This document shows positions 25,210 through 33,067 of a stretch of DNA of 35,675 nucleotides, one piece after another. Numbering within the stretch: position 1 is the stretch's first letter; every line of letters begins with the position of its first letter. The notes beneath the pieces are model-generated. The model was not told the origin of the DNA. It worked only from the letters and a program-made list of their open reading frames with translations, and searched no databases. Source of the DNA: JAWOJB01 sp046484325 (GTDB lineage Bacteria; Actinomycetota; Acidimicrobiia; Spongiisociales; ZC4RG35); assembly GCA_046484325.1 (NCBI GenBank), contig JAWOJB010000022.1, forward strand, positions 1 through 35,675, read 5' to 3'. A program made the position numbers and the translations under genes.

Positions 25210-25802
25210 CCACGCTCGCCATCAGGGCGGTTGGGCGCCACACCCGTGCCAGGGCGACCGAGAGGACCGGTCCCACACCGGCGGACCTCCTCTGGTTGAT
25301 GGCCATCGCATGCCTGGTCTGGTTTGCCTGGCCGGCCTCGTTCGGCGGGAGGCTGGGGCTGGTGCTGGTGGCCGGTACGTCGATGGAGCCGACCTACAAG
25401 CTCGGCGACGTCGCCATCACATGGAAGGGCCAGCCCGGAGAGGGCGACGTGGTGCTGTATCTCGTGCCCGACGGGGTCGCCCGCGGGCAGCCGGTGATTC
25501 ACCGGATCGTCGGCGGCTCTCCCGACGCCTGGATCGTGCAGGGTGACAACAACGCCCTCCCCGACGAATGGATGCCGGCCACCGGGGACGTCCTCGGGGT
25601 GGCGGTGGTGCGGATACCGATTGGCGGGCGGGTGCTCTGGATGCTCCGCTCACCTCTCGCCGTGGCCGCCCTCGCCGGGACGGCCGTGGCGTTGTGGATG
25701 TGGCCGGAGGCAGCGCGCCGGGGACGCCATCTCCGTATCGAAAACTCACCGGGGGTACTCAACCGCGACCGAGAGACTCCTGACCGGCCCCCGACCGGAT
25801 AG
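25206..25802 (+). CDS. Signal peptidase I, SipW/ER-type (Ser-His)
   Basis: A 198-aa membrane peptidase. One TM helix (about 26-46) precedes the catalytic GTSMEPTYKLGD box with S59. The general-base position is VIHRIV with H99, where ordinary bacterial LepB has a lysine, followed by GDNN (113-116) and a downstream Asp. This Ser-His arrangement marks the SipW/archaeal/ER-type class. A second TM helix lies at about 147-165. The ATG overlaps the preceding stop. Its placement after two small exported proteins suggests it is a dedicated peptidase for them, as SipW is for TasA; that link is inference. Confidence 0.88.
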   Translation: MTTLAIRAVGRHTRARATERTGPTPADLLWLMAIACLVWFAWPASFGGRLGLVLVAGTSMEPTYKLGDVAITWKGQPGEGDVVLYLVPDGVARGQPVIHRIVGGSPDAWIVQGDNNALPDEWMPATGDVLGVAVVRIPIGGRVLWMLRSPLAVAALAGTAVALWMWPEAARRGRHLRIENSPGVLNRDRETPDRPPTG

Positions 25803-25830
25803 CGTATTCGGCCCCGAGCGAGGGCCACCT

Positions 25831-27720
25831 CTGAACGTTGTCGTCCTGCCCTTCACGTCACCGGCCTGGGTGTTCCTCACCCTGATGCTGCTGGTGCTTC
25901 TGATGCCGCTCCTCGCGGAGCGGGTAGGGCTGCCCGGGGTGATCGGCCTGGTGATCGGCGGCCTGATCGTGGGGCCGGAGGCCCTGGGCCTGCTGGAGCG
26001 GACCGGGACGGTCGCCCAGCTCGGAGGGCTCGGCATCCTCTACCTGATGTTCCTGGCGGGCCTCGAGCTCGACCTCGACACCATCCGTACGAACCGACGC
26101 CCGTCCCTGGTCTTCGGGGTGCTCACCTTCCTGCTCCCGATCACCATCGGGACCCTGGCGGGCCTGGCGGTGGGGTACGCGGTCGCGGTGGCGATCCTGA
26201 TCGGCTCGCTGTGGGCGTCGCACACCCTGGTCGCCTACCCGATCGTGCGAAGCCAGGGTCTCGCCACCGAGAAGTCGGTGGCGGCGGCGGTGGGCGCCAC
26301 GATCATCACCGACACCCTGGCCCTACTGGTGCTGGCGGTGGTCGTGGGTAGCTATCGCTCGGGGGATTCGGCGGCGGTGGTCGGAGGGCGGATCGGGCTC
26401 GGCCTCGTCCTGCTGGTGGCGGTGGCGTTCGGCGTCCTCCCCCGGGTGGCGCGCTGGTTCTTCCGGGGTCTGGGCCAGGACGCCGTTCTCAGGTTCGTGT
26501 TCGTCCTCTGTGCCCTCCTGTCCCTCTCGGCGCTGGCCCAACTGCTCGGGACCGAGCCCATCGTCGGGGCCTTCTTCGCCGGGCTCGCCCTCAACCCGCT
26601 GGTGCCGAACGGCGGATTCCTCATGCAGCGCATCGAGTTCTTCGGTTCGGCTCTCTTCATCCCGTTCTTCCTGATCTCGGTGGGGATGCTCGTCGACCTC
26701 TCGGTGGTGACCGATGCTCGAACGCTCTGGCTGGCGTGCGTGTTCACGGCGGCCACCATCGTCGGCAAGTACGGGGCGGCCTGGCTGGCCGGGCGGTCCA
26801 CCGGGTTCGACCGCCATCAGATCTCGGTGATGTTCTCGCTCACCGTCGCCCAGGCCGCCGCCACGCTGGCGGCGAGCATCGTGGCGTTCGAGGCGGGCCT
26901 GTTCGACGAGACCATCGTCAACGCGGCACTGATCGTGATCCTCGTCACCGTCGTCCTCGCAGGCTGGGTGGCGAAGCGCTCTGCACCGAAAGTGGCGCCG
27001 CCCGACGACCCGCGGGGCGAACGGCTGGGGCGTCTCGTGGTCGTTCCGGTGGCCAACCCCGAGGCGGCCCCCCGGCTCGTGGAACTCGCCATCTGGCTCG
27101 CCCGCGCCGACGGTGGGGAGGTGATCCCGCTCCACGTCGTGACCTCCTACGAGCCCGATGCCATCGCTCGGGGTCGCGAGATGCAGGCGCGGACCGACCA
27201 GATCGTGGCCGCCCACGGGGCCGAGGTTGCCGGGATCGTGCGGGTCGACGCGTCCGTGGCGCGCGGCGTCATCAACACCGTGCTCGAGCGAGACGCCTCG
27301 CTGGCACTCGTGGGCTGGACGACGGTCTCGACCACCCGGAGCGTCGTGCTCGGCTCGCTGATGCGGGAGCTGGTGAGGTCGACCCCGGCTCCGCTGGCGG
27401 TGGCCTATCTCCCCGGACTGAACGTGGTGGGAGTCACTCTGGTTTCGCTGGCGGGGGCGTCACCGGTCGACATCGGCGTGGCGGAGGACCTGGCCGATCG
27501 GATCGGGCGGGGGTCGCGGTTGCCGGTGCGCATGGAGCCGGATGCGGCTCAGGCAACCTCCGGAGATCTCCTGGTCGTGGCGGCCCCCCCGGGGGATTCC
27601 TTCGCCCGGGTGATCGAGGATCTGATCAAGGACCGACCCGAGCGTCCGCTGGTGGCGGTCCGGGCCTTTGCCGAGGTGCGGCGGGCCCGTACCACCGTCT
27701 CGGAGCTGTTCGGTGACTGA
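25831..27720 (+). CDS. CPA2-family cation/proton antiporter with C-terminal universal-stress-type domain
   Basis: About 629 aa. The first ~380 residues hold around twelve TM helices with CPA2 features: the GLPGVIGLVIGGLIVGP entry, LMFLAGLELDLD, and GATIITDTLALLVLAV containing the TD pair of the ion site. From about residue 400 a soluble region resembles universal stress protein domains (LVVVPVANPEA, then VLERDASLALVGW), probably a cytoplasmic nucleotide-sensing module. No ATG or GTG is available before the first TM region: CTG at 25831 has GAGGG 6 bases upstream and is the preferred start; GTG at 25870 would lose the first strand of the N-terminus. The transported ion (K+ or Na+) is not determinable. 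Confidence 0.88.
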   Translation: MNVVVLPFTSPAWVFLTLMLLVLLMPLLAERVGLPGVIGLVIGGLIVGPEALGLLERTGTVAQLGGLGILYLMFLAGLELDLDTIRTNRRPSLVFGVLTFLLPITIGTLAGLAVGYAVAVAILIGSLWASHTLVAYPIVRSQGLATEKSVAAAVGATIITDTLALLVLAVVVGSYRSGDSAAVVGGRIGLGLVLLVAVAFGVLPRVARWFFRGLGQDAVLRFVFVLCALLSLSALAQLLGTEPIVGAFFAGLALNPLVPNGGFLMQRIEFFGSALFIPFFLISVGMLVDLSVVTDARTLWLACVFTAATIVGKYGAAWLAGRSTGFDRHQISVMFSLTVAQAAATLAASIVAFEAGLFDETIVNAALIVILVTVVLAGWVAKRSAPKVAPPDDPRGERLGRLVVVPVANPEAAPRLVELAIWLARADGGEVIPLHVVTSYEPDAIARGREMQARTDQIVAAHGAEVAGIVRVDASVARGVINTVLERDASLALVGWTTVSTTRSVVLGSLMRELVRSTPAPLAVAYLPGLNVVGVTLVSLAGASPVDIGVAEDLADRIGRGSRLPVRMEPDAAQATSGDLLVVAAPPGDSFARVIEDLIKDRPERPLVAVRAFAEVRRARTTVSELFGD

Positions 27721-27728
27721 TCGCGGAG

Positions 27729-27762
27729 GTCGGGGAGGCGCCCCGGCGGACGCCTCCCCGAC
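27729..27762. terminator. 12-bp stem hairpin between convergent genes
   Basis: Arms 27729-27740 and 27751-27762 are perfect reverse complements around a 10-base loop. The hairpin sits between the antiporter stop and the end of the minus-strand anti-sigma-like gene, 4 bases away. It lacks a T-tract. Confidence 0.7.
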
Positions 27763-27766
27763 GGGT

Positions 27767-28372
27767 TCAGCCGCCGAAGGCCTGCTCGAAGGCGGCCCGC
27801 AGCTCGGGGGTCGATGCGCCGCTGAATCCGCAGTAGTTCACCTGACCGTCGGTGGCGGTGATGAGGTATTGCGAGCCCACGACGAAGGCGATCCCGTCGA
27901 TCAGGGCCTCGAGACCGGCCGGACCCGTCAGCATGACCTCGGCGGCGTCGCCACCTTTGAACCACCGGTCCACGGTCAGCGTGATCCTCTCGCCGTCCAC
28001 GGCGGTGACGGTTCCCTCGAATGCCATCGGCATCTCGGCGAGGATGGCCACGTCGAAGGCGAGGCACATCGCCATCGGGTCCTGGGCGCCGAGGGCTAGC
28101 TCGAGGGGCGGGCCGGCGACCACGTCGGGGTCGGTGCCGCCGCCTCGCAGGGCGCCGACGCCGATCGCCGCGACGATCACCAGGGCGGCGGCGGCGGTCA
28201 CCGCGTACCAGCGCACCGCCGGTCGGGCCTCCCGGGTGGTCGGCTCTGAGATATCGGTTGCCATGATGTCCTCCAATCGCTGTCGTGACGACGGGGTCGT
28301 CGCGGATACGGTCGGGACACCCGGATGCATCGGGTCGAGCCTTCGGATTCGATTTCGGAGATCGTCGGTCAT
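27767..28372 (-). CDS. Membrane-anchored protein coupled to ECF sigma factor (possible anti-sigma factor)
   Basis: A 201-aa protein with a ~50-residue cytoplasmic N-terminus, one TM helix (about 55-75) and an extracytoplasmic domain with two Cys. Its ATG overlaps the sigma-factor stop (ATGA), the classic arrangement of an anti-sigma partner. It lacks the HxxxCxxC zinc motif of ZAS-type anti-sigma factors, so function is inferred from context and topology only. The outer domain (FEGTVTAVDGERITLTV, then a segment with DRWFKGG) looks like an OB/beta-barrel fold; it could be the sensor, or the protein could be an effector of the regulon. Confidence 0.75.
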   Translation of the reverse strand: MTDDLRNRIRRLDPMHPGVPTVSATTPSSRQRLEDIMATDISEPTTREARPAVRWYAVTAAAALVIVAAIGVGALRGGGTDPDVVAGPPLELALGAQDPMAMCLAFDVAILAEMPMAFEGTVTAVDGERITLTVDRWFKGGDAAEVMLTGPAGLEALIDGIAFVVGSQYLITATDGQVNYCGFSGASTPELRAAFEQAFGG

Positions 28373-28920
28373 GGCCCGTTTCCTCCGGTGTGTCCATCTC
28401 CTCTGTGTCCGGCGCCCGCCCGATCCTGTCGCTCGAGCAGCGAGGCCAACTTCTTCTTTGCCCGGGAGAGCCTGAGGCTGACGGCGTTGGCCGAGGTCCC
28501 GAGCACGACGGCCATCTCGCGTGGTTCGAGACCCTCCCAGGCCCAGAGGGTGATGACTTCGAGGTCGGCCGCAGGGAGGGAGGCGAGGGCTGTAGCAAGC
28601 TCGGGGTGCTCGGCTTCACCGGCAGGGTCGAGATGGTGGGTGGGGCCGGGTTGAGATCCGATCCGCTCGACGAGGCGGAGGTGGCGTCTTCGGCCCCGCC
28701 GATGGTTGAGTAGGGACCGGCGGGCGACCCCGTAGCACCAGGGCAGGCGGCTGTCGTCGGGGACATCGTCGAGGCGCCGCCAGACGGTGAGCAGCACGTC
28801 GCCGAGGAGGTCGTCGGCATCGTCGGCATGGACGCGCCGGCGCAGGTATCGCTCGAGCGGCTCTTGGACCTCGGCGACGATCGCCTCGAACCGCCGGCGC
28901 CGAATTGAATCGGAGGTCAC
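28369..28920 (-). CDS. ECF-family RNA polymerase sigma factor
   Basis: A 183-aa group-IV sigma factor. Region 2 (about 15-75) includes the DADDLLGDVLLTVWRRLDD promoter-melting helix and WCYGVARRSLLNHRRGRRR. Region 4 (about 110-160) has the helix-turn-helix LEPREMAVVLGTSANAVSLR followed by LSRAKKKLASLL. The GTG start at 28920 has AGGA 5 bases upstream. It is divergent from the HNH gene and co-translated with a membrane protein that is likely its anti-sigma factor. A candidate ECF promoter lies directly upstream. Confidence 0.92.
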   Translation of the reverse strand: MTSDSIRRRRFEAIVAEVQEPLERYLRRRVHADDADDLLGDVLLTVWRRLDDVPDDSRLPWCYGVARRSLLNHRRGRRRHLRLVERIGSQPGPTHHLDPAGEAEHPELATALASLPAADLEVITLWAWEGLEPREMAVVLGTSANAVSLRLSRAKKKLASLLERQDRAGAGHRGDGHTGGNGP

Positions 28921-28942
28921 CAGAGTCCTGTGTCCAGCATGG

Positions 28943-28966
28943 GACGGATTCTGTCAGGCGGGTTCC
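28943..28966 (-). promoter_or_regulatory. Candidate ECF-type autoregulatory promoter of the sigma gene
   Basis: On the minus strand GGAAC (28966-28962) and CGTC (28946-28943) are separated by 15 bases, close to the common ECF promoter layout GGAAC-N15-17-CGTC. It would start transcription roughly 15-20 bases before the sigma-factor GTG. The 10-base sequence GGATTCTGTC overlaps it (28946-28955) and recurs at 28989-28998. Confidence 0.5.
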
Positions 28967-29010
28967 GTCGGCAGCGTCACGACCCCCTGGATTCTGTCGC
29001 TCGAACCGTC

Positions 29011-29031
29011 TAGTATACGAACATACGTTCG
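29011..29031 (+). promoter_or_regulatory. Promoter with LexA (SOS) box ahead of the HNH gene
   Basis: TAGTAT (29011-29016) is a good -10 element. Directly after it, 29018-29031 reads CGAACATACGTTCG, a perfect match to the Gram-positive/actinobacterial LexA box CGAAC-N4-GTTCG. The predicted transcription start lies inside the box, so LexA binding should block transcription until DNA damage. A Shine-Dalgarno (GGGGA) sits 4 bases before the ATG at 29057. Confidence 0.8.
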
Positions 29032-29056
29032 ACTCTGAGTCACGAACGGGGACGGC

Positions 29057-30265
29057 ATGGAGGCTGTGGAACACCTCCAGCCCGGGGAGGAGCTGGGACG
29101 GCAACTGGAGCGAATCGACCGGTCGATGCTCGACGACGATGGGTTGGTGACCCTGCTGCGAGCACGTGCTCGTCAGATCGCCCACCTCCAGGCCGAGTTC
29201 TATGCGGACATGGTGGCGGTCGCCCGGGCATGTGAGCGTGTCGCCGGGCCCGACGGCTTCGAGTTCGCTGCCGACGAGATCGCCGCCGCCCTCACCTGGA
29301 CCCGCCGGGCAGCGTCCACCCATCTTTCGCTCGCCCTCGACCTCACCGAGCACCTCCCGGAGGTGGGCGTGGCATTGAGCGAGGGGGCGATCGACCTCCC
29401 CCGAGCGCGGGTGATCGTGGACGGCCTAAGCGGCATCGAGCTGGACGTCGCCGTGTCGGTCACCCAGCGGGCGCTCGCATCGGCAGGCTCCGAGACGACC
29501 GGCCAGATCGGCGCCCGGCTTCGGCGCCTCGTCATCCACGCCGGCCCCGATGCCGCCCGCAGCCGCTATCGCCGAGGTTTGGACGACCGCCGGGTCGAGC
29601 TCGGCGCCAATCCGGATGGCACCGCCACCCTCACCGGATGCCACCTGCCCTCCGACCGGGCGGCCGCCGCCCTCGACCGGATCCACCACCTCGCCCGGCA
29701 TGCCACGACCACCGGGGACCCTCGCACCGCCGACCAGGTTCGAGCCGACGTGCTGATGGATCTGCTCGAGGGCCGTTACCCGTCGAGCGCACCACGCCGT
29801 GGGCACGTCGATATCCGGGTGGACCTCACCACCCTCGCCCGCCTCGACGACCGCCCCGCCGAGATCCCCGGATGGGGCCCGGTCATCGCCGACGTCGCCC
29901 GCCGGGTCGCCCTCGATCAGGCGCACGATCCGTGGACGGTCACCGTCGTCGACGGCGGGGAGGTCGTCCACACCGGACCAATCCGGCGTCGGCCCGACAG
30001 CTATCAGCGTCGCCGGAGCCTGGCTCGAACTCCGACGTGCGTCTTCCCCGGGTGCCGAATGCCGGCCAGGCGTTCCGACCTCGACCACACCCAGCCCTAC
30101 GCCCGAGGCGGTCCGACGATCCCCGGGAACCTCGGACCGCTGTGCCGCCACCACCACCGGCTCAAGCACCGGGCCGGCTGGCATCTCGACCAGCCACACC
30201 CGGGGGTCTTCCACTGGACGAGCGTGCTCGGCAGGGAGTATGAGGTCACGCCCGAACCGCCATGA
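29057..30265 (+). CDS. DUF222/HNH endonuclease domain protein (13E12-repeat type)
   Basis: A 402-aa protein with an N-terminal DUF222 helical region (about 20-300) and a C-terminal HNH nuclease domain. The nuclease has two Cys (C328, C333), DLDH (341-344), an Asn in the GN turn (near 358) and LCRHHHRLKH, which fits a metal-dependent HNH core with a zinc knuckle. This family is multicopy in many actinobacterial genomes, where it is named 13E12 in mycobacteria; its biological role is not settled. The perfect LexA box at its promoter implies induction by DNA damage. No sign of an intein or phage context is seen. Confidence 0.9.
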   Translation: MEAVEHLQPGEELGRQLERIDRSMLDDDGLVTLLRARARQIAHLQAEFYADMVAVARACERVAGPDGFEFAADEIAAALTWTRRAASTHLSLALDLTEHLPEVGVALSEGAIDLPRARVIVDGLSGIELDVAVSVTQRALASAGSETTGQIGARLRRLVIHAGPDAARSRYRRGLDDRRVELGANPDGTATLTGCHLPSDRAAAALDRIHHLARHATTTGDPRTADQVRADVLMDLLEGRYPSSAPRRGHVDIRVDLTTLARLDDRPAEIPGWGPVIADVARRVALDQAHDPWTVTVVDGGEVVHTGPIRRRPDSYQRRRSLARTPTCVFPGCRMPARRSDLDHTQPYARGGPTIPGNLGPLCRHHHRLKHRAGWHLDQPHPGVFHWTSVLGREYEVTPEPP

Positions 30266-30323
30266 CGACCACGGCGGTGCCGTCGGATCGGGCGGCCACG
30301 TTCAGTGGCTGGTGGGCCTGTCG

Positions 30324-30490
30324 TCACGGTGCCTCGGCTTCGCTGCGGTCTCGGAAGTTCTCGAGGGCGGTCTCCACACCCTTCATGATGTGTGGGAGCG
30401 CCGAGGTGAAGAGCGCTCCTGCGACCGCCGAACCCGCGGGGCCTCGGCATGAGGTTGATCGACTGGTCATACCGGTCGATCTGAGCTGGT
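30324..30490 (-). pseudogene. Possible 3' remnant of a frameshifted minus-strand gene (SRPBCC-like?)
   Basis: Minus-strand sequence gives IDRYDQSINLMPRP in one frame and, after a shift, GALFTSALPHIMKGVETALENFRDRS up to a TGA at 30324, which reads like the C-terminal helix of an SRPBCC/cyclase-type protein. The rest of the gene is absent, overlapping the SnoaL-like start region. I judge this from residue pattern only. Confidence 0.3.
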
Positions 30491-30543
30491 CGGATCGTCC
30501 TCGCTCGTCTGCGATGATCCGAGAGACCACACAGAGGAGAGGA

Positions 30544-30933
30544 GTGGCACAGCGCGACTCGAAGCCGGGGGCCCTTCTCGCCAGTCATACGGAGGCGTGG
30601 AACCGGCACGACCTAGAGAGCCTGATGAGACTATTTGCGGAAGACTGCGTGTTCGAAGCATCGGGAGGTGATGAGGTCTGTGGGAAGCGGTACAGGGGTT
30701 ACCGAGAGGTCAAGGAGGCGTTCGCCGAGGTTCTCGAATCGATGCCCGACGCCCAGTGGGCCAGCGGACGCCATTTCAGTCTCGCTCCCGACTATGGAGT
30801 ATCCGGGTGGACCCTCACCGGCACTCTGCCCGACGGACTCGAGGTCAACGGCTGCGACTTCCTGAAGGTGCGTGACGGAACGATCATCAGCAAGAACTCG
30901 TATCGCAAACACCGACTGCCAATCCAGCTCTAG
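30544..30933 (+). CDS. SnoaL-like / NTF2-fold protein
   Basis: A 129-aa protein of the SnoaL/ketosteroid-isomerase-like superfamily: the N-terminal LASHTEAWNRHDLESLMRLFAEDCVFEA is the canonical opening helix pair and strand, followed by GYREVKEAFAEVLESMPDA and a beta-sheet ending in GTIISKNSYRKH. Members bind small hydrophobic ligands or act as isomerases, cyclases or hydrolases; the substrate here is unknown. GTG at 30544 has AGAGGAG 4 bases upstream. An in-frame ATG at 30514 would add 10 residues and is a possible alternative. The region is of lower GC than the housekeeping block. Confidence 0.8.
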   Translation: MAQRDSKPGALLASHTEAWNRHDLESLMRLFAEDCVFEASGGDEVCGKRYRGYREVKEAFAEVLESMPDAQWASGRHFSLAPDYGVSGWTLTGTLPDGLEVNGCDFLKVRDGTIISKNSYRKHRLPIQL

Positions 30934-31091
30934 GCGAGCCCGACCAAACCACCCGCGAGCTACCCGGCACTCTTGGCTTCCCTCCGCGGGCTGACAGGGA
31001 TGCAAGAACTCAAAGGTGGCTCCGGCGACGCTTGCCCGACCACCCTGGCCGCTCTGGCATACGTGCCTTCTGTGCGCCAACGACGGAAGTC

Positions 31092-31107
31092 GTAACGGTT
31101 CCGTCAC
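31092..31107. repeat. Near-palindrome upstream of the membrane sensor-like gene
   Basis: GTAACGGTTCCGTCAC has 7-base half-sites (GTAACGG / CCGTCAC) that match at 6 of 7 positions. It lies 36 bases before the ATG at 31143 and could be an operator. No clear -10/-35 pair is seen in this ~200-base gap. Confidence 0.3.
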
Positions 31108-31142
31108 GCACTTCAGCGAGACTCACTGTGTGTGAGGGACGT

Positions 31143-32330
31143 ATGTCAGTGAAGCCAATCAAGCGGGCTGTTGCGCCGATCTGGATCGGAGTGGTGGGAG
31201 CAGCCAGCCTGATTGTCTTCCTCGCAGCAGTCCAGGATTTCGGGTCGTCCGCGAGATCTACCGGCATCGCCCTTTCGTTCTGGACGCCCGCCGTGTTCAC
31301 ACTCCTGGGAGCCCTGATCGCAATCCGCCAACCCGGAAACAGGATTGCATGGCTGCTTCTCGGGATTGGGTTCGGGATTCTCGTCGAGTTTGTCTTCCAG
31401 CTCATCGCAGAGGGTGAACCCGTGTCTCCATCGCTACGCGACTACGCGGTGATCGTCTTCTCGTACTCGACCTTCCCTTTCGTGCTCTACCTCCTGTTTC
31501 TCATAGCATTCCTCTTTCCCACCGGTCATTTCTTCACACATCGCCAAGCTTGGGCAGGGTGGCTGGGTTCGATCATGCTTCCTACCCTCCTCCTGGTGGC
31601 CGCGTTCACTGAAGAGATCGGACCACCTTTTCCATCACAGGACCAGGCCTGGACCATCGCCAATCCCATCGGTTTTCTCCCCACATCCGCACTCGATGTG
31701 GTCGTCGCGGTCTCGGCCGTGGGGCTGATCATCATGGGCCTCGGTGGTGTCCTGTCGATGATCACCAGGTACCGCCAATCGGAGCTCGTCGTTCGAACAC
31801 AGATACGATGGATGCTCTTCGCAACCCTGATGCCTGGTGCGGGCGTCGTTCTCGTCCTGGTGTCGGATGCCTCACAGTCGATGGCGGGTGCCCTGATCCT
31901 CGCTGTGGCGTTTGCCTCCGTACCCCTATCCATAACCGTGGCGATCACCCGTTATCGCCTGTTCGACATCGACCGGATCATCTCCCGCACCGTCACCTAT
32001 ACCCTGGTCATCGGTGTCCTCGTCGCCGTCTACACCACAGCCGTCGCCCTCCTCACCCGGATCCTCCCGGTCGAATCCGACCTGGCAGTGGCGGGCGCCA
32101 CCCTCACCGCCGCCGCCCTTTTCAACCCTCTCCGGCGCCGGATCCAACGGTGGGTCGACCGCCGCTTCAACCGCACCCGCTACGTCGCCGAACGAGAACT
32201 GGAGACATTCACCGACCGGCTGAGGGACACCACCGAGATCGACACCGTGCAGGCCGACCTCCTCGCCGTCGTCCACCGAACCCTCCAACCCTCCGCCATG
32301 GGGGTGTGGATCAGAGGCCAGTCGGAGTAG
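31143..32330 (+). CDS. Multi-pass membrane protein resembling the sensor half of a histidine kinase
   Basis: A 395-aa protein with about eight TM helices. The C-terminal part, ITRYRLFDIDRIISRTVTY followed by two helices, NPLRRRIQRWVDRRFNRTRY and a cytoplasmic helix ending in VVHRTLQPSAMGVWI, is the typical membrane-sensor and linker section of actinobacterial membrane histidine kinases, but the kinase and ATPase domains are absent and the frame stops cleanly. It may be a stand-alone sensor or a truncated kinase. Base composition changes inside the gene: the first ~800 bases have lower GC, the last ~350 are strongly GC-rich, as if two pieces were joined. ATG at 31143 has GAGGGA just upstream. 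Confidence 0.8.
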   Translation: MSVKPIKRAVAPIWIGVVGAASLIVFLAAVQDFGSSARSTGIALSFWTPAVFTLLGALIAIRQPGNRIAWLLLGIGFGILVEFVFQLIAEGEPVSPSLRDYAVIVFSYSTFPFVLYLLFLIAFLFPTGHFFTHRQAWAGWLGSIMLPTLLLVAAFTEEIGPPFPSQDQAWTIANPIGFLPTSALDVVVAVSAVGLIIMGLGGVLSMITRYRQSELVVRTQIRWMLFATLMPGAGVVLVLVSDASQSMAGALILAVAFASVPLSITVAITRYRLFDIDRIISRTVTYTLVIGVLVAVYTTAVALLTRILPVESDLAVAGATLTAAALFNPLRRRIQRWVDRRFNRTRYVAERELETFTDRLRDTTEIDTVQADLLAVVHRTLQPSAMGVWIRGQSE

Positions 32331-32421
32331 CCGTCCCGCACCGGCACGCGCACCGTCCCGCCGAAGAGACAATGCTCCGGCACCCGTGCCACCGCGTGAC
32401 AGGCGGGGATGGCTGGTGGAG

Positions 32422-32952
32422 TCAGATCCTCAGATAGACCACCACCGGCTCCCCGTGCCGCTGCCCTAGTCGGAAGGTTCCCCGCGCTCCAAGATCCCGG
32501 ACGCACCCGTCCACGATGCTGGGGGTCTCACCCAACGACTTGTGGCGCTCCCTTTCGGTTCCCCTGGTCGCGTAGGTGTGGTCCCGGGACCGCCCCCTAT
32601 GCGCTCCCCCGGCTTGGCCTGGGTGGTCTCCACCCGCTTCCTCGCCTCCTGCGCCACCGCCTCTCCAGCTCGTTCCCAATCGCCACCCGTTCGGACACGG
32701 TGAACCCCTTGGGGATCTCGTTCTCGTCGTGCTCAACCCGCAGCATCTGGGCCGGGGTCATGGGCAGCACCCGGACGTCGATGTCGGCCCACCCGAGCTT
32801 TCTGGCCGCCTCCAACCTTGGGTATCCGGGATCAGGGTGTGGTCGGTGCCGACCACGATCGGGTGGAGGCGGCCGACCTCGGCCATGGACCGGGCGAGGG
32901 CGTGGGCCCTCACGGACTCCTCTTCACGTCGGCGAGTGGGACGCCATCCCAC
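32422..32952 (-). pseudogene. ParB-like nuclease/partition protein, frameshifted
   Basis: Minus-strand translation shows ParB-domain sequence split among frames: SVRAHALARSMAEVGRLHPI up to TLI in the first frame; then RLEAARKLGWADIDVRVLPM and ENEIPKGFTVSERVAIGNEL after one shift; then EAVAQEARKRVETTQAKPGE in a third frame; and SIVDGCVRDLGARG back in the first. At least three frameshifts and no single intact frame make it a pseudogene. It matches the ParB-like N-terminal domain plus helical region found in mobile-element and plasmid proteins. A sequencing-error explanation would need several errors in 500 bases and is less likely. The 5' end lies near 32952. Confidence 0.72.
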
Positions 32953-33067
32953 TCCGGCGTACCAACTTCCGGCGCAGGCACTGGCTACCTGCGGTCGAGG
33001 CGGCGGGGACGGGCCCCGACGCCCGACTGCCGACTCGGAGTCAGGGATTGGCTGGGTGTGCGGCCGG

